A stretch of DNA of 64,000 nucleotides from Dioscorea cayenensis subsp. rotundata (lineage: Eukaryota > Streptophyta > Magnoliopsida > Dioscoreales > Dioscoreaceae), in NCBI RefSeq assembly GCF_009730915.1, contig NW_024087174.1, positions 21,736-85,735 of the forward strand, written 5' to 3'. The notes beneath the pieces were generated by a model. That model had not been told where the DNA came from. It worked only from the letters and a program-made list of their open reading frames with translations, and searched no databases. Below, in pieces: positions 24,685 through 38,305 of the stretch. How positions within the stretch are numbered: position 1 is the first letter of the stretch; every line of letters starts with the position of its first letter. The translations under genes were made by a program, and so were the position numbers.

Positions 24685-25125
24685 TTAGCAACGGATTACA
24701 AACCGATTAATTTGTCTCAAAATATAATTATATATATATATATATATTTAATTTTAGCATCGGATTTGTAACGAAATAGTTTTTGTTTATAATAAAAAAA
24801 CAAATTTAAAACAAAATATGTTCCGTTACAAATCCGTTTCTATTTTTTGGAATGGTAATTATTCCGTTGCTAATCCGTTGGTATCTGTTTAAACGGATTA
24901 GTAACAACATACATTCAGTTGCAAAATGTAGCAACACTTTTGAAATGGAATAATTTCCGTTACTAAAATTTGCAAACGGAAGCTTTTCCGTTACAAATCC
25001 GTTGCTGAAGTCTGCAACGGAATGTTATGTCGTTTGTAAAAAATTAGCAACACCTATTTTGCAAACATAAAAGTTTCGTTTATAATCCGTTGCTAATGCA
25101 AGTTAGCAACGGATTAGAAAATGAA
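24685..25125. repeat. Right subterminal motif array of the CACTA element
   Basis: Motifs such as GCAACGGATTA, TCCGTTACAAATCCGTT and TTCCGTTGCTAATCCGTT recur about every 30-50 bp in both orientations, the same core as at the left end. A (TA)n run lies at about 24729-24747. Confidence 0.85.
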
Positions 25126-25166
25126 AAATGCTGCTTTGTAAAATGCAATTCTCTTTAGTAGTGCTC

Positions 25167-26341
25167 ATGTTATTTAATTGAACATTCACACCCATATGTT
25201 ATAGCATCAATTTAATTATTTGGTTTTTCTCAACAAAAAAAAAAATATTCTCATAAATAGGAACATTTAAGGCTTTATCCAATTTTCTTATTTTAAGGAA
25301 TAGCAATTTAAAAATAGATTCAATTTAAAACTCCTAAGTAAATAATAAAAAGGGAGGTTTATAACAATGAATGGAATTGTTGATATGAAGTCCGCTGAAT
25401 TTTTAAGTAAGATTGGACTAATTAAGATCTGTTTCATTTAGCTCCAATAATACTTGAGCAAGCCCAAGTCAAATTAAGCCTAATCACTAACAATAATTGA
25501 GAAAAACCTTAAAAAAATTGTTTACTTTTATCCAACCAAATTAATCACTAAGCCAATCTTGATTAGAGTCATAATTTGTGTTCTTAGGGTAATTAATCAA
25601 ATTTAGAGTTAATTAAAGCAAAAATACAATTCAACTCATTAATTTTTTTAATAAACAATTATTTATTAAAATTTTGTATGTAGAAATTTTTTTGAACTAA
25701 TTATTTTTGATTCTATTCTAAGTTATATAAATAAATTTTTTTAGTAAAAAAATAAATGCTTACATGAAAAAAATAATTTTTTTGTATTTTTTAAAAAAAA
25801 TAAGAAAAATTTCTCGTACTCATATAATAACAAAGAAATTTATTTTTGAAAACATAAATAAAGTGATTATTTTCATAAACCCATCTAATGTGCTCAAAAT
25901 AAGAGATGAGAGAAAATATGATTTGCATCTACATCTACCACTAAATAAAATGTAAAAGTACAAAACCATTGATCAATAATTATTTATATAAATTACCAAA
26001 TTTCTCCTTCTCATTGCGTACATGCTATATTGCCACTCTTTTTTTTAATTATTATTATAAATCAATCCTATTATTTATACTGTAAAATCTATAAATTAAA
26101 GCAATAATTGAATTAATTGATGACATTTTGGCAGTTGTTATATATACATAGTTGGAGAAGAGTTAAAAAAATTATTTTTGTTTTTATTTATATTTGTCAT
26201 AGTAAATATTAGGGAAAGAATAGGATGGACTAATACAAGGATCGGAAAGATAGGAAAGGAAAGGTGAATTAGATTCAAACTAATTTCATAGGAAATGTAG
26301 TAACCCTAAGATTGGATTACAGTAAAAATTTTATATTAACC
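25167..26341. other. Intergenic between the CACTA element and the first LINE
   Basis: Very AT-rich; no coding or repeat signal recognised. Confidence 0.6.
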
Positions 26342-29300
26342 ATATATATATATATATATATATATTTGAAAAAGGTGGATAAACTACTTCAATTAAAAAG
26401 AACAAGTACAAAAACAAGCACAGAGTAGGAACGTCTACTACTAGATGTGGTGATCGAACAACATTAGACACCGAAAAAAATAAAAAGTACAGGGGAATAC
26501 AAGAACGAGAGAGGAGGAAAAAGCCATCCTCAAGGTCACCAAGACTCCTAGCCCAAGCTCGATCATGAACCTTCTTAGACGGCAAAGATACACCCAACCT
26601 CCTCCACCCGAAAAGTGCCAATGAACTCCATACTTCTTCGATAGTAGAGATATCATCTTCGCACTTCTCTCTGGGGCTCACATCAACTGAAGATAGCCAA
26701 GATAAGATCATCCGGTCAATTTTCAATATAATGCAATACATAGGAAAAATAATGGCATTAAAAATGAAATCATTTCTAGCAAGCCAAATATTTCAAATAA
26801 TCGCTTTCGCGACCAGATCCCCGAAAGCCCTCCTAGCGGAATGCCAGCAGAACCTCCACTGCCCCCAAAGTTGATGCATAGAAGAAGGTAGATCAGGAAG
26901 CTGAAAAAGCATGATATAGTAATTGAACACATTTTTGGCTAAAAGGCAGTGAAAGGAAAGATGATCCACAGATTCACTTCCAGTATGGCAAAGAACACAA
27001 GTTGTAGTCGGCAACCTATTACACCTCATGTATACGCCAGATTCCCCAAAGTAAGAATTTTGTTTTTTCAAGCAAGCCAGTTGAAGAGGTTGATTTTCTT
27101 TGGGCACCAGTTGCGCCAAAAGAACTTCGCAACCAGGCATCTCAAACTCCCATCAATTAGAAAATTGTAAAAGGATTTGACCTAGAAAACCCTGTTCCCA
27201 GTAAGCCTCCAGCACTTCAAATCACCTGTCTCCTTAGCGATCACTGCAGACGCCGCTTATTTTGCAGTCAGAAACTCATTCTCTCGAAAAAGGAGGCCCA
27301 TTACAAATATGGAGAAGCTAATGAACAATGTCGTTGGGATGTAGACGCGCCCTAAAATCATCCGACCACAGGTACATGGGTTCCCTTCCATCCAACCAAC
27401 AATCTTTCCAAAAAAGTGTTTCTTTTCCTGTCTTAATTTCGTGAAGAACGCAACCCCTAAAAGGTCGGCGAGCAACTTAAGACCCCTTTCCAAAAATAGG
27501 ATATCCTACCAGACAGAGTTGGGCCCGTCCTCCAACTGATCAACCCATAGTTGAACTGCACCACCTTTGCACTACACCAAGACGGGTCAATTAAAAACTT
27601 CCACCACCATTTCTCTAGCAACGCTCGATTGAAGGTAGCGAGATCGAGAATGCCCCCAACCCCCGGGTCACGTAGCGACAAAGATTCTTCCAACCTACCG
27701 GACGATCACCAGGGTGGTCAATATCTGGACCTGACCACAAGAAGTCCCTCTAGATTCTGTCAATCTCTTTAATGACCCAACAAGGAAGTCGAAAGATAAA
27801 CATCTAGTATGTTGGTATCATTGATAGACCAGAGTTCACCAGAGTTAGTCGTCCACCTAAATATAGGTGTTGAACTTTCTATGCGGAGAGCCTCCTTCTA
27901 ACCTTGAGAATAAGCCCTCCTAATCTTGCCTAAGAGGCCTCCGACCTAAAATCGGAATGCCCAAGTAAAGAACAGGCAGGAGCGCCACAGCGCAATTTAA
28001 TGTGTTCGTAGCTACCATATTAGATAACTCCCCCATTCTACTCGAGTAAAGGCACGTCTTTGAAAGGTTAGTTTCTAAACCAGTCAAGCCTTCAAACAAG
28101 TATAAAACTAGCTTGATGATTCTGAGGTCCTCCAGCTCTCTCGTATTCAAAATCGGAAGATCATCCACGTAGTGCAGGTTACACTTACTTCCAAGCTTCC
28201 CCAAAGGCACTCCAATCAAAATCTTAGAATTTAGAGCATAGGTAACACATCGAACTCAGGACATCTGTAACTAGAACAAAACGTAATGGTGATAGAGGAT
28301 CATCCTGCCTCAGACCCCTCTGATGGCGGATATACCCATTCGGAGAGCCATTAACAAGAATTGAAGCCTTCGAAGGGTACAAAATACTCTTGATCCAACC
28401 CACTCATCTTTCTCCAAAACCCCTCGCCAATAGTAGTTCGACCAGGAAATCCCAGTCAACCAAATCAAATGCCTTTATAAAATCAACTTTTAGAATGTGC
28501 CCTGGAAGTCTTCACTTGTATAGATTATAGATCAGTTCTTCAGCAGTCACAAAATTATCAAAGATGCAACGTCCTTTTAGGAAAGCCGATTGATTCAAAT
28601 CTACAAGAGAGTGCATTACTTTACTTAAACGCGTTGCCAAGATTTTTGACAAAATTTTCAAGGATGAGTTAATAAAGCTAATGGGGAGATAATCCCCCGG
28701 TAACTCCGGTGTCAAGACCTTTGGAATAAGTGCAATGCTGCCCCGTTAATCTTTTCTAAATTAGCTCTCCCAAAGAAGAAATCCTCACAAAGTTTCTGAA
28801 GGTCAAGCTTGATAATCTCCCAGAGCTGTTTGAAAAAATGCAAGGGGAAGCATCGAGCCCCAGGGCTTTATCACCGCCTAAATAAAAAACAACAACTTTG
28901 ATTTCCTCCAGCGAGATAGTGTGTTACAGTAGAGATAAGTCCACCTGCGTCTTGTTACCTAACAGCTTTGGAGATCCACCCTGAATATGTAAGACCACTT
29001 AAGACCAAATTGCTGAACAGAGCGCTCAGAGAAAATTTTCCCAATCTCCCCCGAATCAATCCAAGTAACACCATCAATACTTATAATAGGAATGAAATTC
29101 TGGTTTTTACGCTCATTGGCCACCGTATGGAAAAGCGGGTGTTATCATCTCCTTCCTTCAACCATTGAAGTCTCGATCTTTGTTTCCAATAAAGTTCCTC
29201 TTGTTTATGAATCTCTCCTAATTTTGACAAAATGAACTCCTCCTGATTGAACTCCAATGTCGATAAACGTCGGGTCTCTTTGATTATATCAATGGTCTCA

Positions 29301-30250
29301 AGCTCTTGCAATAAGGCCAGTTTTTTAAGTTTAATGGACTCGAAAAAGAACTTCACCCAGTGCCGCAGCTGTCTCCTAAGCCCTACCACTTTTGTTTGCT
29401 AGAATGAAGGTACCGCAGCACGAGGAGATAATTCATCCCACCAATGTTCCACTAGCTCCTCGGAAGCCCTCCGAGTGGACCAAACCAACTCAAACCTAAA
29501 AAGGTCGCGGGTTCGAGATGTGATTTCCCACTTCAAGCCGGATGGGTACATGATCCGACCCCGCCTCGGGAGACTGCTTTTGAATCATCTTAGGAAAGAT
29601 GTTTGCACAAACGCAATTAACTAGAAAACGATCCAATATAACCCAAATAGGGTCGGATTGGCCATTTGTCCATGAGAATCTTCTACCAATAGAAGGGGCT
29701 CTTGCGATGCCGGATCGTGCATGAAAGCGTTAGCTTTTGAATGTCCTCCAAGTTTGGTGGACCCTGATTTTTGTCCCCCACATCAAAAATTGTGTTGAAG
29801 TCCCCTGCAGATAATTCAAGGAGTTCCAGTGACACAGCAGTAGCTCTGTAGCTCTACCCAAAAGGAGAGCTTCAGCGTCTTGGCATTTGGCCCATACATA
29901 ATAGTTCACTGCCAGGTCAAATTCTCACATTTGGAGAAGAATTCTATAGTCAAACTAAAGGATTCAACCTTATGCAGTTTGCCAGTCAAGAAACCACTAT
30001 TCAAACCCATGATAATGCCGCCCGCTGAGCCACTAGCCGGCACAAAGAAAAAGTTGTCCAGTTTGCTCCCACCAATCTCGCGCCAAAGGGCAGGTGCAAT
30101 CTCCTCCAATTTAGATTCTTGAAGACAACAAACATCCGTTAAGTGTAAATTGAAAAAGTCCTTGACAAGAAACCGCTTCGCCGGTCTCCCTAATACCCTA
30201 ATGTTCCAAGGAATAATATTAATTAACAAACATCAATTAACGCGACCCTC
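26342..30250 (-). mobile_element. L1-type LINE, decayed, minus strand
   Basis: On the minus strand the order is endonuclease (about 30229-29900), linker (29390-29080), reverse transcriptase (about 28740-27900) and zinc-finger/C-terminal part (27700-26400), as in plant L1 ORF2. The 3' end reads TTTAATTGAAGTAGTTTATC then CACCTTTTTCAAA, the usual plant L1 3' terminus, followed by (AT)n at 26342-26366 instead of poly-A. No ORF1 was found, so it is 5'-truncated near 30250, next to another (TA)n run (30292-30318). The target duplication cannot be resolved in these (TA)n flanks. Confidence 0.87.
26400..30229 (-). pseudogene. LINE ORF2 remnant (endonuclease, reverse transcriptase, zf-RVT)
   Basis: The endonuclease start reads IIPWNIRVLGRPAKRFLVKD with CCLQESK, matching the exonuclease-endonuclease-phosphatase fold of L1 proteins. 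Next comes EIHKQEELYWKQRSRLQWLK (the typical pre-RT region), then PISFINSSLKILSKILATRL, LNQSAFLKGRCIFDNF and the catalytic YVDD (LHYVDDLPIL). The last part has the zf-RVT pattern (CNRLPTTTCVLCHTGSESVD then HLSFHC). Many frameshifts and stops separate the pieces; it is not functional. Confidence 0.88.
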
Positions 30251-33200
30251 CGAGGAGGACGACGCCTAATGCATAAAACCAAAACCATCAAATATATATA
30301 TATATATATATATATATACCCCATATGATATTAGAATACTATATCAATAATTTGGATTCATTTAATTGCACGCTATAAAGTTTATTTGGTATATGGAATA
30401 AACATTTTTTTAATAATAAATTCATCACACTTTGTATACTACAAAAAAATAAATAAATAAATAAATAAATAAATAGATAGATATTCTCATGTTTATATCA
30501 ACGAGTGTGAATAAATATCTTCCAATTTTTTTTAGCTAACTTATAAATTGAAAATGATACTTTATTTAATAAATTTATAGCAGCTTTGGTAGACTTAGAA
30601 ATATCCTTTTAATCAATTTAACCCTTTTCTATTTTTAGTAAAAATAAGGGGAATAAACTTGATATTATATGCTTTTGTCACTTTAATTAATATGTCAAAA
30701 TTCTATTATCAAATTGTTTGGGTCAAAAGCTAAAAAGAATCTTGAATAGAAGAATTAAGCCAAAAAATAGCATATAAAAGAAAACAATGATTAGATATGA
30801 CATCTTTATCTTTGCAATTGATTTCCGGAGATCTCTAATATAGTACCAATTCTATTATTAAATTATATGTCATAACCTCAATTAAGTAACAATCATATGG
30901 TAAGAAGATTTTTGGTGAAGATCATAAACATAATAAATATCAATTATAAAAAAAGCTTGGAGTGATTTTTTTCATTGTAATGTTGATAAGGCCTTTAATT
31001 TGCCTATGACTAGAATTTTTGTTTCATTTTTTTGAACTTCATCTTCGATCTAATACTATTATCCAATATATATCCAAAGCAACTCTTTATGGCTACACTA
31101 CTAATTATTACAACCTAAATCGAGAAACTTGACATTCTAATAATCCTCCGTTGCTACATCATATGTTAGCAACGTAGCATTTTCAATTTTTATCTCTTCA
31201 AAAAGCCCTTACAACTTTAATATATTGATTGCCTTTATCTTTTTACCAACTATTACATTAGCATTTGTGATGATAAGAGCTTTTGCAATAATAACTTTAA
31301 AGATGAGATTTATCATTCCTCCATGTGTCAAAAATTTTTTTACCTCTTTCTTTTGTCTCACAGGCATCCATATGGAAAAAAATTGTTTTTGACTTTCACT
31401 AATTGATATCATTTCCCTTCAAACAATTGTAGGTCCATATGCATGACTATAGCCTCCAAGGGGTTAATTTCTCCCATTCATTGATTTGACTTTCAAGACC
31501 AAATTTGTCCAATGGACCCTTTTGACCTTTGCTATACTAAAACTTAATTATGTGCTTAAATGGCAAAGAATCTCCTCAACAATAATTTTTGACATATAAG
31601 ATTCCCTAAAATTATTTTTTCAATTTATTTTAACTTTTCAATTGCAACTACTATATAATCAAAATTTTAAGTTAAAGTACGAAAAATCTTCCCAGTTATT
31701 TGTAAATCTTTGATATCTTCTCTAATTTGCTTTATTTGATTTGTTTGTGAAGTGATTCTCGGGAATCCCCGTTGTTTGGGGGGACGAGGATATTTTTTAA
31801 TCTTCAATATAGATTTTTTTTTTTGAGGAATTCCCATGCAACTTTAGATTTTTATAGAAATAATTTTAATAACTATTGATGCTCTGACACCTTAGATGTG
31901 ATTTCCAAAAATGTTCTACTATCTTTACTTTTACAAATTATAACCCATCTTTATTCTTTGTGCACAATGCCTCGTATTCTTGATTAGTATCATCTACTTA
32001 ACTTTTTTAAACAAGATCCTTAATGTCTTCATATCACAATGCAATTCCATTTCAATATATCCTCCTAATATCATTGTTTGTGCCTGTTAATGTAAGAATA
32101 TTAGATTGGATTATATTGTTCATGGTGATACTTATGCAACTCTTCCGGATTGCATCTTTCTTTTTCCTTGGATTGAGGATATCTTTGATCTTGCTTGATG
32201 TCATCCAACTTTTTCAAATTTATTCTCTAAATATTATATAAATTTCTCCTTGAATCAAGGAAGTAGGTGGTGATTAATAACATTAACAAGATTATTAAAA
32301 AAGAAAAAGAAATGGAAAGTAAAAAAGAGTGATACTTTGTGTGAAAGTAATCACAAGAATTAAAGATGTGGCATGCCTTTAGTTGTGGGTAAGAATGAAT
32401 ATTTTTATAGTTTCCCTTATTGATTGGAGTATATCAAATTATCAAAATGGATTTGATTCTCATGGTCCCTATCAATCCTTAATTAGTGAAAAAGATTATG
32501 CCACATTATTATATAATATATATTGATATATATTATATAATTATATGCATAAATAAAGAGGGAAAGGGAGATAGAGAAAGAGAAAAAGAGTCCCACCTTT
32601 AACTTTAGCAATAAATCACCAAATCAAAGGTGGCCATGGCTTCACAAGTGTAGCTTGATTCCCAACCATATATGCTCAAAATCTAAAGAATGGGCCACAC
32701 ATCTCTTTCGGTGACCAAGTTTCAATTCCACTTGTCACCAATTAGAGTGTGATTGGATAAAAATATTAATAAGAAAAGAAAAAGTGACAAAAATCCACAC
32801 ATATAAGTTATGGAGGAAAATCAATTGAAGTGAATATGTGAAGTTTATACAGTTCATAACTAGATTTTTGACTCTTGTCCTGAGATAAATAATTTAATAA
32901 AAAAATAATACAATTATGGAAAAATTGTTAAATATATTTTTGGAACGTATCAGAATCTCAATGAGTATTATATCAACTACACCTATTGCAATGTATCTAC
33001 ATCTAAATCGAACTCATAAGTTATTATATTATTTTTACAATTTTTTTTAAAATAAGATAATTAAATATTGATATAATCAGTTGCTTTTGATAAAAGTATT
33101 TATGTTCTTAAGTTTTTACAAATTAAGTTAATTTAGGATTTGATAATTCTGATATATTATAATTAGTTACGCATTCTCTGTCAAAGCTCAACCAAACACT

Positions 33201-34236
33201 AAAAGTACTACTTAATTTAAAATTAAAAATAAAAATATTATATTTTTTAATTACATATTAATTAGCTTAAAAATTTTAATTTTAATTTTGAAATAATAGC
33301 TATAAATAAAAACTTTCTTCAATATGAAGTCAAACAATCTAAACTAGACACATTTATTTATTATTTATCCTATATTTTCATCATTCCATGGAAAACAATA
33401 TAATTTTAATTAAAAATAAAATAAAATTATATGTACATAATTACAAATTTAAAAACAATCTATTAAAAAATGGAAAACAAAGAACAAACAGGTTCTCTAG
33501 ATGCCATCTTTGTCACCCCATTAGGTAGACCAATAGGCTTTTCCATCCAATCCTGTCATACCATTACTAGAGAAATATTAGAATTTATGTCCTCCACCAT
33601 CCTCCTCTATAATCAAACCCAACTTGAGCCTTATCCCCATCATGTTTACAATAAATACCAAAAATAAAACAACATCAACATTATAGTCAATGTTGTAATT
33701 ATTTAATTAAAATTTAACTTTTAGTATAGCTTTAAAAATAATGAATATTAAAGTAAGTAATTAATACAAATTATTTTAATTTTAATTTTAATTTTTAAAT
33801 TTTAGCTCACAAGTTTTTTCAGAACCACGAGTTCTAAATTAATCTGAGATAATATACTAAATGCATCATAAAAAAAGTAAATATTTTAGTGAGTAATTTT
33901 TATATATACAAAAATTTAAATTTAAATAAAAACTTGATAAAAAATATTTTTCATTAAATAATTTTTTTATATATAAAAATTCAAACTCAAAACCATTTGT
34001 TTAAGCATACCAAAACCCCACCATATTTTATCTAGAATAAAAACATAAACTACATTATCATAAAAAATAAATGAAAAAACTTAAGAAAACTAACAGCAAA
34101 AACAAAAGATATATAACAAAAATAATTCTAAATAAATAATTACTTACAGTGATCATCCACCAGTTTTGTTCTTCACTCTCAAATAACAATAATATTTTAT
34201 TTTTCTAATATAATATATATTGTAAAAACCTTAAAA

Positions 34237-34240
<4 letters not shown>
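30251..34240. other. Intergenic, AT-rich
   Basis: No gene recognised. It has (TA)n at 30292-30318 and (AAAT)n near 30448-30475. The minus strand near 31850 reads SKVAWEF, faintly like copia gag, but the context does not support a call. The rest shows nothing but AT-rich DNA. Confidence 0.5.

Positions 34241-34284
<44 letters not shown>
34241..34284. repeat. (CT)22 microsatellite
   Basis: Twenty-two uninterrupted CT units, about 1.9 kb upstream of the F-box gene start. GA/CT tracts are common in plant promoters and leaders, but this one is far from the ATG. Confidence 0.95.
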
Positions 34285-34290
<6 letters not shown>

Positions 34291-36208
34291 ATGTTTCCAA
34301 GAGTAATATAAATTATCAATGCTTGTATCTCTTATATAAGAGGGCACTCTCCAAGTCTCCTTTTATGGATTCCATGTAAGAGTGTGTTGACATCACACCT
34401 AACTAATGTAATGGGTGGGTGACTTTGAGTGATGGATTTGTTTGTTTATCCACCATCTATGTGCAACTAGGGCTCTCTAATTCTGTCCCATGTTCTTATT
34501 CTTACCACCCTTTCTCTTTATGTATGTTATAATGACTTCTTCTTAATTCCACTACCACTTGCACTAGACTATGGGCTTTCCTTATCAATAGATTTATCTT
34601 TTCCTGTTTTTCCATTTTTATGCTTGACATTTGCTTTTTGGGTTCAAATTATATGTTATATTTGGCTTTTATATAAAATTAATAGTACTATTAAACTCTA
34701 AAAACAAAAATAAAAATAAAAATAAATAATATGTGAGGATAATTTTACTTTTTTATTGAAATGATTTACTCTCATTGATACACGTTTTATTATTAAATAA
34801 AAATGATAAAATTATAGCCTAGCCCACTCTGCCTCGCGCGATTACCCTCCTTTTCAAAATAAAAATAAAATAAAACGAAATTGAAAAATCATAATTAGTG
34901 TTTAAATTTTTAAAATAACAATTAATTTGAAACAAAATAAAAATTCTTAAATAATTTGAAATAAAAGAAGCATATAGATAATAGATGATAATAGTAATAA
35001 TACATCTCTGATATTTTAATTAAAAAAAGTAATTTATATGATTTTAGCATCACTAGCTGCCTTGTATGTGATGTAGCAAATATGGGTTCTATTAAATAGC
35101 TAGTAATTATTTTTCTTTTATCTAGAATTGAGTACCCATGTACCTTTCTATACTTTTTAAATTGATTTTTAAAAATACAAGTAAATATGATTCCACTTAT
35201 CCAGTTTTTAAGGTGTACAAGTAATTTCTCCAACTAATAATCATATCAAATTTTACATTTATTATTTATTTTATCGGAGTGATCCAAGACACTAAAATTT
35301 CCTTTTATTTAACAATACTGAATTTTCTCTCTTCCATCAAATTTTCTCCTTAAATTTTTACAAAATTAATCATATCAAATTATTAGACTTTCTAAAAATA
35401 AACTTTCTTTCCTTTCTTTTGCTATTAAGGAAACACATTATTTTTGGTGGAAATACATCTATTTAGTATTGACTAATTTTCCCCCTAGCTAGATAAATAA
35501 ATTTACTAAATCAAATCCCATTTCCAAATAATACTTAGAACAATCATTTCCTTAAGAACAAGAGGAAAATAGCAAACTAAAACCAAAATAGACATTTATC
35601 CACCATATACATCTTTATGGTTGCCAAATTTCATCTCCAATAAATTGAAGGATTTTTGTAAGAAGAAAAACACCACAAAGTGTGTGTCTTCCATTGGCCC
35701 TTCCTCCTTAAATTCCTCCCCAACCTCAAACAAATAATATCCAAAAACCAAACCAAAAACACTCAAAATCACATCTTGTGTCTCAACCACAAACAAATAT
35801 AAATATATATATATACACAGACCATCTTCTTCAAAGTAGAGGGAAAGAGGGAGAGAGAGGATTGAAGGTATTGGTGTTGAGATTTGGTAGGTTGTGGTAA
35901 GATTTGATGAACTGGAGGGACCCCACTGCCTCTCCATCTCCATCTTCTACCACACTCTCAATCCTATTCTCCTTCTCCAAGATCTCCATCTCTCCCTTTC
36001 CTTTCTATTAATCCCCATCTTCTCCCATTTTTCCCCTAATTTTTGTCCTTGTTTTTGATTTGCGTTTTGTGACAAGCTGTAAAAGTTTCAATCTTTTCTT
36101 CTCTGATTGAAGAAAGTTATAATTTTGATTCTTGTTCTGGTTGAAAGTTGCGAGCTTTTTATACTTTTGGTGGGTGTTTCTCTTTGTTGGCTTAATGCAC
36201 AACTTGCG
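34285..36208. other. Upstream region of the F-box gene
   Basis: 34285-35800 is AT-rich with no gene recognised. 35840-36208 is pyrimidine-rich (CTCCATCTCC, CTTCTCC runs) and probably is the promoter-proximal region and 5' UTR of the F-box gene. Confidence 0.45.
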
Positions 36209-38305
36209 ATGTTCTTCCTGCTCTATCTTCTCTTCCTTTCATCTTCCCTCCTTTCCAAGTCCCTCCTTTGAAGCAGACACACTGGCTTGATCTTGTCCCA
36301 AGTCTGAATCTTTCCATCAAGATGTCAAGCAAGAGGAGGAGTCAAAGTGAAGGGGAGAATGAGGGAGAGAATGATATGTTTCCTTCTGTTCTGGATTTGC
36401 CAGAGCTGGCTCTGGACATGGTCCTTGGCAAGCTTTCTCCTGCTGGGCTTTCAAGCATGTCCTGTGTTTGCAAATCTGAGGAGACTTGCAGGAGTGATCA
36501 TATGTGGAGAGCACATGAAAGCAAAATGGGGGAGATTAATTGGCAAGGCTGCTCAAAGACAGTGGGACTTGTGTACTGGCCTTGAGGAATCAATCTTTTG
36601 TGTAAGGCTAGGCAAAGGTTTCTTTTGCCCGTCTCTCTTGTGTTTTGCCTCTTCATTGATTAAGTCTAGATTGATGGTGGTGCCAAATCAAAAGGTGTTT
36701 TCTTCCCTGATGTTTCCATTATGTCCTGGTATCTCTCTCTTGAAAATGGCAAGTTCTGGTTCCCTGCTCAGGTTTACAACAGAGAGGTATGTATATATTC
36801 ATTTATCTATCTGTCAATTCTTCGATGTTTTCATTCATTTGTATGCTTTGTAAGATTGAATTTTTCATCATATCTTTTGTAGCATGGGCATGTTGGATTC
36901 ATGTTGTCTTGCTATGATGCTGAAGTCAGTTATGATTGTCATACTGATACCTTGCGCAAGTGTATATTGCATATTTGTTACTGTAAGTATTCTAAGTGTC
37001 ATGTATTATATATGTGATTGGTGTATGCATTTAGGGTACCCTCCACATGGCCGGAGAACGGTTGTGATTGAAGAGGAGTGCAATGGGAGACTGAGAGCAT
37101 CACCTGTTGAAACTTCTGCACATGAGCTTCATATTTCTGATTGTTTGCATGAATTACTGCCCGGTGATCATATTGAGATTCAGTGGAGAAGGAACAAAGA
37201 ATTCCCATATGGTATGTCGTGTGTTAGTTCCTGTATGGCATTTGTATTGTCACATTCATTTAATTGTGAGTTTTGGTTTCACAGGATGGTGGTATGGAGT
37301 TGTTGGTCACTTGGAGTCTTGCGACGGTAGTGAGTACCATTGCCGATGTCATAACAGTGGTAAAGCTACAAATGAGTAGAAATTTAATATTGAGTAATTT
37401 GGCATGTCTTTGTTCTGATAACCAAAGATGTAAATTTCGTAAGTCATTGAACTACTTGTAGAAGACGTTGTAAGAATTCTGATTTGTTTACTAAATAGTA
37501 GAAAGTTAACGGTTGGCAAAAAAACTCGAACACTTGAATCTACATGAGTATAAAGTTAACAACTGAGTTAACATGTCCTTGTTCTGGTAACCAAAGATGT
37601 AAATGTCAGTAAAATCATTGAAGTAATTCTAAAAAGATGTTACAAGGATTCTGTTTCTTCACTAAATAGTAGAAAAGTTAAAGGTTGGCAGGAAAGTCTA
37701 ACATTTGAATCTACACAAGCAGAAAGTTAACAGCCGGGTAATTTATCATACCCTCTTTTTGTAAATCATTTTATTTGTAGAAGATGTTATAATAATTCTG
37801 TTTTCATTTACTAAATAGTAGAAAGTTAACACTTGGCAAGAAACTCAAACACATAAATCTACATATAGAGTAGAAAGTTAACAATCAGTAATTAAATATA
37901 TCCTTGTTCTGATGGCCAAAGATGCAAATGCTGCAAACAGTTGAAGTACATGTAGAAGATATTATAATTCGATCTCATCTCATTTACCAAGTATAAAAGC
38001 CCGATTATTTTTGTGTATGTATGCCCCCGTGAATTGAATGTATTGTTGGTTATGTGGAAAAATTGTAGATTGATACTTAATTGTGCAGCTTAAAAACATT
38101 CCTTGTCTTGTTTGCAGATACTATCATGTTAGAGTTTAATCAATACACACCTGGTTCAAGATGGAGACGAGCAGCTGTAAATCGGAAAAATCATCGTGAA
38201 GAAGGGAATGAGACTGACGGATTTTACGGAGGGATTCGAAAACTCAAAAGCAAGGATGAAATCAATATGTGGAAGCAGCTGTGGCCAACTGATAACCTGG
38301 AATAA
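36209..38305 (+). CDS. F-box protein of the At2g26850/At2g32560 type
   Basis: Five exons: 36209-36786, 36883-36959, 37035-37211, 37285-37359 and 38118-38305, all GT-AG. Order: hydrophobic N-terminus ([15 protein letters not shown]), F-box ([29 protein letters not shown]), then the family's C-terminal region: [94 protein letters not shown] and [19 protein letters not shown]-box proteins recruit targets to SCF ubiquitin ligases; the target is unknown. As written, the frame is broken by small length changes: near 36265 (C run), near 36505 (GA), near 36675 (T run) and near 36955 (GC). The encoded residues on each side stay conserved, so assembly error is more likely than a dead gene. Confidence 0.85.
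37374..38000. repeat. Tandem repeat filling intron 4 of the F-box gene
   Basis: About four copies of a unit of 140-180 bp, recognisable by CTTGTTCTGATAACCAAAGA, TTTACTAAATAGTAGAAAGT and GAATCTACA(T/C)..AGAAAGTTAACA. They start near 37376, 37555, 37730 and 37870. The intron (37360-38117) is the longest of the gene because of this array. Confidence 0.8.

Larger units (their letters stand above)
15298..25163. mobile_element. CACTA (En/Spm) DNA transposon with both ends
   Basis: The left end starts CACTACAAGAAAC and the right end finishes in TTTAGTAGTG, whose complement starts CACTACTAAAGA. CTC flanks both ends (15295-15297 and 25164-25166), the 3-bp target duplication expected for CACTA elements. 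The total length is 9866 bp. Subterminal arrays of CCGTTTGTAA/TTACCAACGGA-type motifs lie inside both ends, as expected for TNPA binding. Internal content: 560-bp tandem repeats, palindromes, an F-box gene fragment, the N-terminal part of a TNPD-like transposase and a C-terminal piece of a Transposase_24-like protein. The catalytic transposase region is absent, so it is a non-autonomous, internally deleted copy. Confidence 0.92.

Noticed and set aside
26342-26366. Target duplication of the first LINE
   Set aside because: Both flanks are (TA)n, so a duplication cannot be told from the microsatellite.
31780-32250. Possible copia gag fragment on the minus strand (SKVAWEF near 31850)
   Set aside because: Only one short match; flanking frames are full of stops and no LTR, protease or integrase motif was found.
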